Assembly: GCF_022647665.1 (NCBI RefSeq)
Contig: NZ_CP071872.1
Location: 2,666,001-2,730,000 of the forward strand
Reading direction: 5' to 3'
DNA length: 64,000 nt
Source: Streptomyces formicae
GTDB lineage: Bacteria; Actinomycetota; Actinomycetes; Streptomycetales; Streptomycetaceae
Both the position numbers and the translations under genes were made by a program. Of this stretch, positions 17,883 through 26,699 are shown piece after piece (positions within the stretch are counted from its first letter, which is position 1; every line of letters begins with the position of its first letter). The notes beneath the pieces are model-generated. The model was not told where the DNA came from. It made no database searches and was given only the letters and a program-made list of their open reading frames with translations.

Positions 17883-18776
17883 TCAGTCCTTGAGGCCGGT
17901 GAAGGCGATGCCGTCGAGAATGCGGCGCTGGAAGGCGATGAGCACGAGCAGCACAGGGACGACGGCGATGGTCGCGCCGGCCATCATCCAGTAGACGCGG
18001 CCTCCGATGTCCTGGCTGGCGAGCTGCTGCAGGGCGAGCGGCAGCGTGAAGAGCTCCTTGTCCTCGAGCACCACGAGCGGCCAGACGAAGTCGTTCCAGT
18101 GGAAGATGAAGCTCTGGATGATCACCACCGCGAGCACCGGCTTCGACAGCGGCATCACGATCTTCCAGAAGACCTGCATCCGGCTCGCCCCGTCGATGAG
18201 GGCGGCCTCCTCCAGCTCGGAGGGGAGCGCGCGGAAGAACTGGCGCATGAGGAAGATGTCCAGGGCCGCGGCGAGGTTGGGGATGATGACGCCCCAACCG
18301 GTGTTGTACAGGCCCATTTCCTGGGTGATGTGCAGGCGGGGGATCAGCAGGGTCACACCCGGCACCATCATGCCGGCGAGGAAGAGCACGAAGATCTTGT
18401 CCCTGCCGGGGAAGGGGATGCGGGCGAACGCGTACGCGGCGAAGGCGTCGATGAACAACTTCGTGGGGATGATCACGAGAGAGATCACCACGCTGTTGGT
18501 GAAGGCCGCGCCGAGGCCGCCGATGCCCAGGACGTGCTCGTAGTTCTCCAGCGTAGGGGCGAACTCGCCGGTGTGCCGGTCGACCGGCAGCAGGTGGGGC
18601 ACCTCGGTGAACACGTCTGCGCCGTGCTTGAACGAGGTGGAGATCGTCCAGATGAACGGCACGGTCGAGGAGAGCGAGAACAGGATCAGCGCGGTGTACG
18701 CGGCGAGGGATCCGAGGGGCAGGGCCCGACGCCGCCCCTGGACACGGTGCGGCAGCGCGCCGGAAATGGTGGACAC
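17883..18776 (-). CDS. Carbohydrate ABC transporter permease, MalG type
   Basis: 297 residues, GTG start at 18776 with TAGGAG upstream. Six membrane segments; the EAA loop is LEEAALIDGASRMQVFWKIV. It pairs with the permease encoded just upstream and with the binding protein encoded at 19868-21106. The GH35 gene follows 69 bp downstream in the same direction, so import and hydrolysis are probably coexpressed. Confidence 0.9.
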   Translation of the reverse strand: MSTISGALPHRVQGRRRALPLGSLAAYTALILFSLSSTVPFIWTISTSFKHGADVFTEVPHLLPVDRHTGEFAPTLENYEHVLGIGGLGAAFTNSVVISLVIIPTKLFIDAFAAYAFARIPFPGRDKIFVLFLAGMMVPGVTLLIPRLHITQEMGLYNTGWGVIIPNLAAALDIFLMRQFFRALPSELEEAALIDGASRMQVFWKIVMPLSKPVLAVVIIQSFIFHWNDFVWPLVVLEDKELFTLPLALQQLASQDIGGRVYWMMAGATIAVVPVLLVLIAFQRRILDGIAFTGLKD

Positions 18777-18800
18777 GGTGCTCCTAGGGGGATCAGCGGC

Positions 18801-19769
18801 TCAGTCGTTGCCCTGCCGCACGAAGCGGAACTGCAGCGCGGTGACGATCATGATGAGGACGAAGAGGATGAAGGACATCGCGCAGGCGGCGCCCATGGCG
18901 TCGTAGCGGAACGCGTTCAGGTACAGGTACAGGACGAAGGAGAGGCCGGACTGCTCGGGACCGCCGATCTCCCGGGCGGAGAAGATCGTGAACACCAGGC
19001 CGAACACCTGGAGCGCGGCGATCATGTGGGTGACCAGGAGGTAGAACGTCGTGGGCCGCAGCTGCGGGATGGTCACGTGCCGGAAGCGCTGCCAGAATCC
19101 GGCGCCGTCGATGGTCGCCGCCTCGTACAGGGAGTGCGGAATGCCCTTGAGCCCGGCGAGGTAGATGATCATCGCGGTGCCGGACTGCCAGGCCGCGATC
19201 ACGACCAGCGCGGGGATCACCAGGTCGGCTTCGTTGAGCCAGTTCTGGGCGGGGACGCCGAACAGCCCCAGGAAGGTGTTGAGCAGCCCGTACTGCGGGT
19301 CGTACAGCCAGCGCCAGATGACACCGACGGCGGCTTCGGCGGTGACGACGGGAAGGAAGAGCAGCAGCCGGAAGAGGTTGGAGCCGCGCCGGACGGAGTT
19401 GATGAGCATCGCCTGGGTCAGCGCGACCGCCAGGGCCACGGGTACGGAGACGACGGTGAAGTAGAGGGTGACCTTCACCGACGGCCAGAAGTGCGGGAAC
19501 CGCAACTCGTCGCTGAGGAGCGCCCGGTAGTTCTCCAGACCGGTCCACTCCGCCGTCTCGCGCAGGTTCCAGTCGGTGAAGCTGAAGTAGAGGGCCATCG
19601 CCGCGGGCAGGACCATGAACACCACAAAGTGGATCAAGGCCGGCGAGATCAGGACCCAGCCGGTCAGCGCATCACGCCGCCGTCGGCCCGCGGTCCGGCC
19701 GCGTTGCGGTTCCCGCGCACGGGCGGTGGTGACGCTCGGGGCCTTGGGTGACAGCACCGGTGCAGCCAC
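18801..19769 (-). CDS. Carbohydrate ABC transporter permease, MalF type
   Basis: 322 residues from the GTG at 19769, which is preceded by AAGGAG; longer upstream frames lack a ribosome binding site. About 35 basic residues precede the first membrane helix (WVLISPALIHFVVFMVLPAA). The EAA loop is LYEAATIDGAGFWQRFRHVT. Downstream of the binding-protein gene by 98 bp and upstream of the MalG-type gene by 24 bp. Confidence 0.9.
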   Translation of the reverse strand: MAAPVLSPKAPSVTTARAREPQRGRTAGRRRRDALTGWVLISPALIHFVVFMVLPAAMALYFSFTDWNLRETAEWTGLENYRALLSDELRFPHFWPSVKVTLYFTVVSVPVALAVALTQAMLINSVRRGSNLFRLLLFLPVVTAEAAVGVIWRWLYDPQYGLLNTFLGLFGVPAQNWLNEADLVIPALVVIAAWQSGTAMIIYLAGLKGIPHSLYEAATIDGAGFWQRFRHVTIPQLRPTTFYLLVTHMIAALQVFGLVFTIFSAREIGGPEQSGLSFVLYLYLNAFRYDAMGAACAMSFILFVLIMIVTALQFRFVRQGND

Positions 19770-19867
19770 TGCGTTCTCCTTGAGGGTGGGTGGAGCGTCT
19801 GGGATGGTCCCGGCCGGCCGCTGCGGGAACGATTCCGGCCGGCCGGGCACCTCGCATGCGGCTGGGG

Positions 19868-21106
19868 CTACTTCGACCACTTCAGCAGCGCGCGGGCCTT
19901 GTCGGCGCCTTCGGTCAGCGCCGCCTGCGGGGTTGCCTTGCCACGGAACGCCTCGTCCAGCGCGACGGCGACGAAGTCGTCGTTGATCTGGATCCATTCG
20001 GGGACCGCGGGGCGGGCCTGGGCCACCGCGAGCTGCTCGACGAAGACCCTGTAGGACGGGTCGGCGCTCAACGCGGCCTTGTCGGCGGCCTTCTGGTTGG
20101 CGGGGAAGCCGCTGAGAGCGTTGGCGAGGGCGCCGTTGTGCTCGGTGTCCGTCAGGTACTCCAGCCACTTCCAGGCGAGTTCGGAGTCCTTGGCGCCCTT
20201 GAACACCACGCTGTTCTCACCGCCGATGTTGCCGGCCGGGGTGTTCTTCACCGGCAGCGGCGCGACGCCGAAGTCCAGGTCCGGGAACTTGTCCTTGAAC
20301 GCGGCGACGTCCCAGGGGCCGGTGAACGTCATCGCGGCGCGCTCGTGCCCGAAGGAGTCCGCCGTGTCGGTGATCTTCCGCGGTGAGGACTTGAGCAGGT
20401 CCGTCCAGAGCGTGACCGCCTCGACGGCCGGCTGGTCGTCGAAGGTGACCTTCTTGGCCTCGGTGTCCGCCATCGTGCCGCCGGCGCTGCCGACGAACGC
20501 CGGAATGATCCAGGCCCCGTACCCGTCGCCCTTCGGGACGTTGACGCCCGCGACGTCCGGGTGAGCCTTGTGCACGGCCTCGCTGGTGGCGAGCAGTTCG
20601 TCCCAGGTCTTCGGCGGGGTCTTCACGAACTTCTTGTTGTAGAAGAGGGCCACGGTGGTGTGGGCTATCGGGACGCCGTAGAGGTCGCCGCCGACGCGGT
20701 TGGTCTCCAGGGCGCCGGCGAAGTACGCCGTCTCGTCGATCGTTCCGGCGGGGACCTTCTGCACCGAGCCGTCGAGCGCGTACGAGGCGACCAGCGGCTG
20801 GTCGAGGTAGCCCGCGTCGGGGCCGCCGCCGCTGGAGAGGGCGCTGGCGAGCTTGGTGTTGTAGTCGTCCTTGGGGACCTCGACGATCTTGACCTTGACG
20901 TTGTTCTCCTTCTCGAAGCCCTCCTTGAGCTTCTGGATGGCCTCGCTCTGCTGGGGCAGCGTGGGCTGGTACATCCAGAACTCGAGCGTCTTGCCGGAGG
21001 CGGAGTCGTCACCGCCGCCGCCCAGGATTCCGCCGCAGGCGCTGGTCATCGACGCGGCGAGGGTGAGGGAGACGGCGGCGAGGAGCGATCGTCGGGTGCG
21101 CGACAC
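19868..21106 (-). CDS. Extracellular sugar-binding lipoprotein (ABC importer)
   Basis: 412 residues. I chose GTG 21106 because AGGAGGT lies just upstream and the lipoprotein signal starts directly (RTRRSLLAAVSLTLAASMTS, then ACGG, Cys near residue 24). The mature part has the CUT1 binding-protein pattern (TLEFWMYQPTLPQQSEAIQK, YGVPIAHTTVALFYNKKF, WAWKWLEYLTD-like helices). First gene of the operon that ends with GH35. Its promoter (21234-21262) is overlapped by a sequence very like one at the GH30 promoter, which suggests control by the divergent ROK regulator. Confidence 0.88.
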   Translation of the reverse strand: MSRTRRSLLAAVSLTLAASMTSACGGILGGGGDDSASGKTLEFWMYQPTLPQQSEAIQKLKEGFEKENNVKVKIVEVPKDDYNTKLASALSSGGGPDAGYLDQPLVASYALDGSVQKVPAGTIDETAYFAGALETNRVGGDLYGVPIAHTTVALFYNKKFVKTPPKTWDELLATSEAVHKAHPDVAGVNVPKGDGYGAWIIPAFVGSAGGTMADTEAKKVTFDDQPAVEAVTLWTDLLKSSPRKITDTADSFGHERAAMTFTGPWDVAAFKDKFPDLDFGVAPLPVKNTPAGNIGGENSVVFKGAKDSELAWKWLEYLTDTEHNGALANALSGFPANQKAADKAALSADPSYRVFVEQLAVAQARPAVPEWIQINDDFVAVALDEAFRGKATPQAALTEGADKARALLKWSK

Positions 21107-21216
21107 AGTGCGGGACCTCCTGGGAGCGGCCTCCGCGCCGCCGTGAAGCAAGGCAGGTCGACGAGGCCGAACATGGATGGGGAAGGCGCCGGGAGCCACG
21201 GCTGGTGGGCAACCGG

Positions 21217-21262
21217 ACTTATTTTTCGCCGTGATTTAACAGCGGTATCATCTGAGCGTCAA
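21217..21262 (-). promoter_or_regulatory. Promoter of the importer/GH35 operon with overlapping ROK-type operator
   Basis: On the minus strand -35 TTGACG (complement of 21257-21262) and -10 TTAAAT (complement of 21234-21239) are exactly 17 bp apart. A 24-bp imperfect palindrome on the plus strand (21217-21240), ACTTAnT...TGAnTTAAC, overlaps the -10. The same pattern, with 14 of 24 positions identical, overlaps the GH30 promoter at 22660-22683. The AT-rich TTAA-containing half-sites fit ROK-type repressors. Confidence 0.6.
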
Positions 21263-21319
21263 GGGTTTGTGGTGCCGCTTCCGCTCTGATGCGGCGCATC
21301 TACGGGGTAGGGGGCCGAT

Positions 21320-22606
21320 ATGTCGCAACCGCAGCGATGGACCGTGCGGGACCTGAGGAGAAGCAACCGCACCGTCGTGCTGCGCACACTGCACTTCGCC
21401 GAGCCGATGAGCCGCCAGGAGCTGAGCCGGCTGACCGGGCTGAGTCCCGCGACGGTCAGCAACGTGACCGCCGACCTGCTCAAAGAGGGCGTGATCGTCG
21501 AAGCGGGGCTCCTCGACTCCGAGGTCGGACGCCCCCGCGTGCTGCTGCGGGTCAACCCCGGGCACCGCCACATCGTGGGCATCGACGTCGGCGAGACGCA
21601 GGTACGCGTCGCCCTCTTCGACCTCGACATGGAGGTGAAGTCGCAGGCCGCGTACCCGGTGCCACTGCACGGCCACGACGTCGGCATGGTGGTGGAGCGC
21701 ATCCTCGCCGGGATCGAAGCGGTCGTCGACGAGAGCGGGGTGGCGCTGGAGTCGGTCCTCGGGGTCGGCATCGGCGTACCCGGACAGGTCGAGCAGGGGC
21801 CGGACTTCGTGGTCCATGCCGCGACGGTCGGCTGGGACGCCGTTCCGCTCGCGAAGCTGCTGCGCGTCGGCACGCCCCTGCCGCTGTTCATCGACAACGG
21901 CGCCAAGACGATGGGCCAGGCCGAGCTGTGGTTCGGGGCGGGGCAGGGACTCCAGCACGCGGTCGTCGTCCTGATCGGCTCCGGCGTGGGCGCCTGCATC
22001 GTCGCCGACGGACACACCTACCGCGGCACCACCAGCAGCGCGGGCGAATGGGGCCACACCACCATCGCGGTCAATGGCCGCGCCTGCCGCTGCGGTTCCC
22101 GCGGCTGTCTGGAGGCGTACATCGGCGCACACGGCATTCTGGGCCGCTACCGCGACGCCGACCCGCAGAAGGCCGGCCGCGCCGGGGAGGAGGCCGGGGG
22201 TGAGGAGGCGCGGCTGGCCGAGCTGCTCACCGCCGCCGAGACCTCGCCGGCCGAGCGCGCCGTCGTGGACGGAACCGTCGCCTACCTGGGCGCCGGCCTC
22301 GGCGACCTGGTGAACCTCTTCAACCCGGAGCGGATCATCCTGGGCGGCTGGGCGGGGCTGATGCTCGGGCGGGCGCGGCTCGCGGACATCGAGGCCGCGG
22401 CCAAGGCGAACGCCCTGTCGCACCCCTTCGCCCAGACGTCCCTGCACCTGGCCGAACTGGGCCCCGACGGCGTGCTCATGGGGGCGGCCACCCTCGTGCT
22501 CGAGCAGTTCCTGAACAACCCGACCGGTGACACGGCGGCGGGGGAGGGGGAGCCGGTGGCCCGGCAGCGCCGCCGTCGCAGCGGGGCGGAGGCCGACGCC
22601 GGTTGA
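21320..22606 (+). CDS. ROK-family transcriptional regulator
   Basis: 428 residues. N-terminal MarR-like winged HTH (MSRQELSRLTGLSPATVSNV, residues about 30-75) followed by the ROK sugar-kinase-like domain: GIDVGETQVRVALFD, GVGIGVPGQVEQG, the zinc site GEWGHTT with CRCGSRGCLEAY, and an internal Gly/Glu-rich insertion before the C-terminal lobe. It lies between the importer/GH35 operon (divergent) and the GH30 gene (same strand, downstream). Both have a matching operator-like sequence over their promoters, so it is probably the local repressor, released by a galactose- or glucose-type ligand. The ligand is unknown. Confidence 0.88.
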   Translation: MSQPQRWTVRDLRRSNRTVVLRTLHFAEPMSRQELSRLTGLSPATVSNVTADLLKEGVIVEAGLLDSEVGRPRVLLRVNPGHRHIVGIDVGETQVRVALFDLDMEVKSQAAYPVPLHGHDVGMVVERILAGIEAVVDESGVALESVLGVGIGVPGQVEQGPDFVVHAATVGWDAVPLAKLLRVGTPLPLFIDNGAKTMGQAELWFGAGQGLQHAVVVLIGSGVGACIVADGHTYRGTTSSAGEWGHTTIAVNGRACRCGSRGCLEAYIGAHGILGRYRDADPQKAGRAGEEAGGEEARLAELLTAAETSPAERAVVDGTVAYLGAGLGDLVNLFNPERIILGGWAGLMLGRARLADIEAAAKANALSHPFAQTSLHLAELGPDGVLMGAATLVLEQFLNNPTGDTAAGEGEPVARQRRRRSGAEADAG

Positions 22607-22649
22607 TGCGGGAGCGCGGGCGGGTCAACGGAGTTCTGTGCGCGGACCG

Positions 22650-22683
22650 TTGACACGCGACTTAATGCAACTTATGAATTAAC
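22650..22683 (+). promoter_or_regulatory. Promoter of the GH30 gene with overlapping ROK-type operator
   Basis: -35 TTGACA (22650-22655) and -10 TATGAA (22673-22678) are 17 bp apart, close to the Streptomyces housekeeping consensus. The operator-like palindrome at 22660-22683 (ends ACTTAAT and GAATTAAC) covers spacer and -10 and matches the site at 21217-21240. Confidence 0.6.
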
Positions 22684-22796
22684 TTCCGGCGGGCCCTCTT
22701 CCAGGGCCGGCCGAGCTCTGCGTATGCGCAAGGACACCCGCCCGTCCGCCACGACCGACGGCTCACGACGCCGACGGCACAAGACAAGGAGCCGCC

Positions 22797-24710
22797 TTGT
22801 CGGCACTGCACCGCTCTCCCGCCCGGCACAAGAAGGCCACGATCGCCGCAGCCGCCGCACTGCTGCTCGGAGGGGGCGCACTGACGGCCCTCCCCGGCAC
22901 GGCGCAAGCAGCGGCGACCACCGTCCAGGTCACGGTCAGCACGGCCGACGGCACCAAGAGACTCAGCCAGGAGGCGCCGCTCTCCTTCGGTACGCCCCAG
23001 CAGGCCACCAACATCGCGATCAACGCGAACGAGCGGCACCAGCCCATGACCGGCGTCGGCGCCTCGATCACCGAGGCGTCGGCGAGCCTGATCGCGGGCC
23101 TGCCCGCCACGACCCGCACCCAGTTGATGAGCGAGCTCTTCGGGGGCTCGGGCATCGGTCTCAACTACCTGCGCCAGCCGTTCGGCGGCACGGACTTCGT
23201 GGCCGCGCTGCCCTACTACTCGTACGACGACAACGGCACCACCCCGGACCCCACCCTGTCCAAGTTCAGCATCGCCCGGGACAAGGAGAAGATCATCCCG
23301 CTGCTGAACCAGGCCAAGGGGATCAACCCCGGCATCCGGTTCATGGCCACGCCGTGGAGCGCGCCCGCCTGGATGAAGGACAACGGTTCGCTCAACGGCG
23401 GCAAGCTCAAGACCGAGTACTACGACGAGTACGCGAACTACCTGGTCAAGGCCATACAGGCGTACGCCGCCGAAGGTGTGCCCATCGAGGACCTCACCGT
23501 GCAGAACGAGGCCGAGCTCGGGACCAGTTACCCGTCGATGATCATGACCTCCGCCGAGCAGGCCGAGTTCCTGAAGGTCCTCGACCCCAAGCTGGCAGCT
23601 GCCGGTCTGGGCACGAACCTCTTCGCCTTCGACCACAACTGGGACCACCCGAGCTACCCGCTCGACGTCTTCTCCCGGACCAGCGGTCTCTGGCGCCTGG
23701 CAGGTGCCGCCTTCCACTGCTACGCCGGATCGCCCGAGGCCCAGCAGCAGGTGATCAACGCCGGCAAGCGGGTCTTCATGACCGAGTGCTCCGGCAGCGA
23801 CACCACCAACACCTATGCCGACACACTGGAATGGCACGCCGAGAACCTCGTCGTGCGCAGCCTCCGCAGCGGCTCCGAGACCGTCATCGACTGGAACCTC
23901 GCACTCAACTCCAGCGGCGGTCCGCACTTCGGCAACTGCCAGAACAGGTGCAACGGCGTCGTCGAGGTCAACGGCTCCTCGTACACCAAGAACGCCGAGT
24001 ACTACGTCCTCGGCCACCTCGGCAAGTACGTCAAGCGCGGAGCGGTCCGCATCGGAAGCAACAGCGGCGCCTCGGGCGGGCTGCAGAACGTGGCCTTCGA
24101 GAACCCGGACGGCTCCCGTGCGGTGTACGTCGTGAACGCGGGGAGCTCCACGTCCACGTTCTCCGTGACCGAGAGCGGCACCTCCTTCGGCTACAGCCTC
24201 CCCGCCGGGGCGATCGCGACCTTCACCTGGCCGGGCAGCCCGACGGGCGGCACCGGCACCATCGACCCGAGCGCCTGGTACGAGCTGGTCAACGTGAACA
24301 GCGGCATGTGCGTCGACCAACGCGACGGGGCCACCGCCGACGGCACGGCAGTGCAGCAGTGGGAATGCGGTACGGGCGCGGAGAACGTGCAGTGGCAGCT
24401 GACCCCCACGGACGGCGGCTACTCCCGGATCACCAGCCGCAAGGCCGCGGCGACCAACCAGGTCATCGACGTCACCGACCGCTCCACCGTCGACGGCGCG
24501 AAGATCCAGACCTGGGCGTGGACCGGCACTGGCGGCCCCAACCAGCAGTGGAGGCCCGAAGCGGTGTCCGGCGGCTACCGCTTCGTGAACCGCAACAGCG
24601 GCAAGTGCCTCGATGTGACCGGCCACTCCACGGTCAACGGGACGCAGCTCCAGCAGTGGACCTGCGCCGCCGGAAGCACGGCCCAGACCTTCCGCCTGGT
24701 CAAGAAGTAG
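22797..24710 (+). CDS. Secreted GH30-family glycosidase with C-terminal ricin B lectin domain
   Basis: 637 residues, TTG start 5 bp after AAGGAG (22786-22791). Signal peptide to about residue 38 (ALPGTAQAAA). The GH30 barrel shows GVGASITEASASLIAGL, MATPWSAPAWMKDNGS, acid/base Glu238 in TVQNEAELG and nucleophile Glu330 in FMTECSGS, then a short beta domain. After a linker (SPTGGTGTIDPS) a ricin-type beta-trefoil (CBM13) begins near residue 493, with repeated QxW-like motifs (VQQWECG, QQWRPEA, QQWTCAA). GH30 members include glucosylceramidases and beta-1,6-glucanases or galactanases; I cannot pick one. It releases oligosaccharides that the adjacent importer could take up. Confidence 0.85.
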   Translation: MSALHRSPARHKKATIAAAAALLLGGGALTALPGTAQAAATTVQVTVSTADGTKRLSQEAPLSFGTPQQATNIAINANERHQPMTGVGASITEASASLIAGLPATTRTQLMSELFGGSGIGLNYLRQPFGGTDFVAALPYYSYDDNGTTPDPTLSKFSIARDKEKIIPLLNQAKGINPGIRFMATPWSAPAWMKDNGSLNGGKLKTEYYDEYANYLVKAIQAYAAEGVPIEDLTVQNEAELGTSYPSMIMTSAEQAEFLKVLDPKLAAAGLGTNLFAFDHNWDHPSYPLDVFSRTSGLWRLAGAAFHCYAGSPEAQQQVINAGKRVFMTECSGSDTTNTYADTLEWHAENLVVRSLRSGSETVIDWNLALNSSGGPHFGNCQNRCNGVVEVNGSSYTKNAEYYVLGHLGKYVKRGAVRIGSNSGASGGLQNVAFENPDGSRAVYVVNAGSSTSTFSVTESGTSFGYSLPAGAIATFTWPGSPTGGTGTIDPSAWYELVNVNSGMCVDQRDGATADGTAVQQWECGTGAENVQWQLTPTDGGYSRITSRKAAATNQVIDVTDRSTVDGAKIQTWAWTGTGGPNQQWRPEAVSGGYRFVNRNSGKCLDVTGHSTVNGTQLQQWTCAAGSTAQTFRLVKK

Positions 24711-24726
24711 TCCCACCCCGCAGGCC

Positions 24727-24761
24727 ATGCGCCCCCAACGGCATCGCCGTTGGGGGCGCAT
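24727..24761. terminator. Perfect hairpin terminator after GH30
   Basis: Arms ATGCGCCCCCAACGGC (24727-24742) and its exact complement (24746-24761) around a 3-base loop lie 16 bp after the GH30 stop codon. Confidence 0.8.
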
Positions 24762-24928
24762 CCGTTGGGGCACCACTGCGAGAGAGACTCGACCTCCCTC
24801 AGAGGCGGTCCGATGTGCTTGTGCTTGTGCTGGTGTCGTAGGTGTCGTAGGTGTCCAGGCGGCACACGGGCACGGGCAGCGGGCGTCGGCGAGATGCGAG
24901 GCGTCGCTTGTGGGACAGGTGCACCGCA

Positions 24929-25156
24929 TGGCGCCATTTGATGCCACGTGACGCCATCTGGCGTCGCTTCGTGCGCCATGGCGCCAAAGATTTTCCGACG
25001 TGGCGCCACTGGTTGGCTCGAACTCCTCTGACCTGCGCATTCCTTGCGTCATTGCTGCCGCATCAGGTGCTGTGCACCCCCACCCGACCCCCTCCCCACC
25101 CCGCCGTGCGCCAACCGGGCTACCTATGGCGCCACACATGTGCCATGATGGCGTCA
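24929..25156. promoter_or_regulatory. Phased array of TGGCGCCA-type operator half sites upstream of the RHH gene
   Basis: Eight-base motifs near the palindrome TGGCGCCA occur at 24929 (exact), 24939 (TGATGCCA), 24949 (TGACGCCA), 24959 (TGGCGTCG), 24979 (exact), 25001 (exact), 25127 (exact) and 25149 (TGGCGTCA, touching the start codon of the next gene). Most spacings are 10, 20 or 22 bp, one or two helical turns. Such arrays are typical of cooperative ribbon-helix-helix repressors, and the next gene encodes an RHH protein. The surrounding region 24,762-25,155 has no gene; 24,805-24,860 holds short GTG/GTC-rich direct repeats. Confidence 0.6.
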
Positions 25157-25674
25157 TGGACCTCACCCCGTATGTCGACACCCTCCGCCGCGAACTCGCG
25201 GTGGCCGCCGAAGCCGGCGGGGAAGGTGCTCGCGAGCTGGCCGAGCGGCTCACCGCTCCGCTGGAGTCGGCGACCCGCCTGACCCTGCTCAATGTGCTCT
25301 CCGCCGCGATGGACGAGATCACCCGCGAGCTGGCCCCCGGCTCGGTCGACGTACGGCTGCGCGGGCTGGACCCCGACTTCGTGGTGACTCCGCCGCCCGC
25401 CGACGGCGGCGCCCCCGCGGAGCCGGCCGCGCCCGTCGAAGCGTTCACGACCGCGGTCCCGGACGACGGCGACGGGGGCGGCACCGCCCGCGTCAATCTG
25501 CGTCTGCCGGCCCACCTCAAGGCGCGCACGGAGGAGGCCGCGAGCCGCGAGGGCCTGTCGGTCAACGCGTGGCTGGTGCGGGCCGTGTCGGCCGCGGTCG
25601 ACGGCGGCACCCGGCCGCGTACGCCGGAGAAGGCCCAGACCCTCGGACAGAGCTTCACAGGCTGGGTGCGCTAG
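25156..25674 (+). CDS. Ribbon-helix-helix (Arc/HicB-like) DNA-binding protein
   Basis: 172 residues from the ATG at 25156, chosen because upstream in-frame ATG codons lie inside the operator repeats. Residues 1-65 are helical (YVDTLRRELAVAAEAGGEGA). A Pro/Ala/Asp-rich linker follows. Near residues 110-150 lies a ribbon-helix-helix: RVNLRLPAHLKARTEEAASR then GLSVNAWLVRAVSAAVDG. The TGGCGCCA array overlaps its start, so strong autoregulation is likely. It precedes a DUF4097 gene and a DrrAB-like exporter, all on the same strand, and probably controls them. No toxin partner is visible. Confidence 0.75.
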   Translation: MDLTPYVDTLRRELAVAAEAGGEGARELAERLTAPLESATRLTLLNVLSAAMDEITRELAPGSVDVRLRGLDPDFVVTPPPADGGAPAEPAAPVEAFTTAVPDDGDGGGTARVNLRLPAHLKARTEEAASREGLSVNAWLVRAVSAAVDGGTRPRTPEKAQTLGQSFTGWVR

Positions 25675-25756
25675 CCGCGCCCGCGCCCGCACCACTTCAC
25701 CCACACCACGTCCCACCAGCGGGGACGGCCCAAGGACTCATGAGGACGGGACAGCC

Positions 25757-26596
25757 ATGCCTTCTTTCGACACTCCCGAACCGATCGCGGCCACGGCGCA
25801 CGTGGACGCCGGCTCCATCCAGTTCACGGCGGGCGACCGCTCCGACACCGTCGTCGAGGTGCGGCCCCGCGACCCGAAGAAGGACCAGGACGTGCGGTCG
25901 GCCGAGCAGACCGAGGTCACGTACGCGAACGGCGTGCTGACCGTCAGGACGCCCAAGCAGCGGTATCTGTTCGGCCGTACCGGCACCGTCGATGTGACGG
26001 TCGAACTGCCCACGGGCTCGCGCATCGACATGACCGGCGCCTGGGCCCAGGTGCTCGGCGAGGGCCGGCTCGGCGAGGTCCGCGTGAAGACCTCGTCCGG
26101 CGACGTCCGCCTCGATGCGACCGGCCCGCTGAAGCTGACCGCGTCGCACGGCTCGATCACCGTCGACCGCATCGAGGGCATGGCCGAGATCACCACCAGC
26201 TCCGGCAGCCTGCGTGTCGGCCGCGTCGACGGCCCCGCCGTCCTGAAGAACTCGCACGGCACCACGACCGTCGGCGCCGCGACCGGCGACCTGCGGGTGA
26301 GCGGCGCCAACGGCGACATCGACATCGCGCGTGCCGAGGGCTCGGTCGCCGCCACCACCGCCCACGGCACCCTGCGCGTGGGTGAAGTCGCCAGCGGCAC
26401 CGTCCACTTGGAAACCTCCTTCGGCGCCATCGAGGTCGGCATCCGCGAGGGCACCGCCGCCTGGCTCGACGTCAACTCCGACCACGGGCAGGTACGCAAC
26501 ACGCTCACCGCGTCCGAGACCCCGGACAAGACCGAGGACACCGTCAAGGTCCGCGCCCGCACCCGCCACGGCAACATCGACATCCGCCGAGCCTGA
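25757..26596 (+). CDS. DUF4097 beta-repeat protein
   Basis: 279 residues made of repeating short beta units with a Gly-Asp/His-Gly pattern (KTSSGDVRLDATGPL, TASHGSITVDRIEG, TTSSGSLRVGRVDG, NSHGTTTVGAATGD), the signature of DUF4097 right-handed beta-helix-like proteins. No signal peptide or membrane segment is seen, so it is probably cytoplasmic. It lies 82 bp after the RHH gene and 103 bp before the ABC ATPase gene. In Streptomyces this trio often sits together; its job is unknown. Confidence 0.8.
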   Translation: MPSFDTPEPIAATAHVDAGSIQFTAGDRSDTVVEVRPRDPKKDQDVRSAEQTEVTYANGVLTVRTPKQRYLFGRTGTVDVTVELPTGSRIDMTGAWAQVLGEGRLGEVRVKTSSGDVRLDATGPLKLTASHGSITVDRIEGMAEITTSSGSLRVGRVDGPAVLKNSHGTTTVGAATGDLRVSGANGDIDIARAEGSVAATTAHGTLRVGEVASGTVHLETSFGAIEVGIREGTAAWLDVNSDHGQVRNTLTASETPDKTEDTVKVRARTRHGNIDIRRA

Positions 26597-26699
26597 CCCG
26601 CGAGGGCGACCTACGCCCGTAACGCCGGTCCTCTCCCCACCCCCCCTCTCCTCTCCCCGCCCTCTCCTCTCCTTCCACTCCGCCAAGGAGCTGCCTGTC

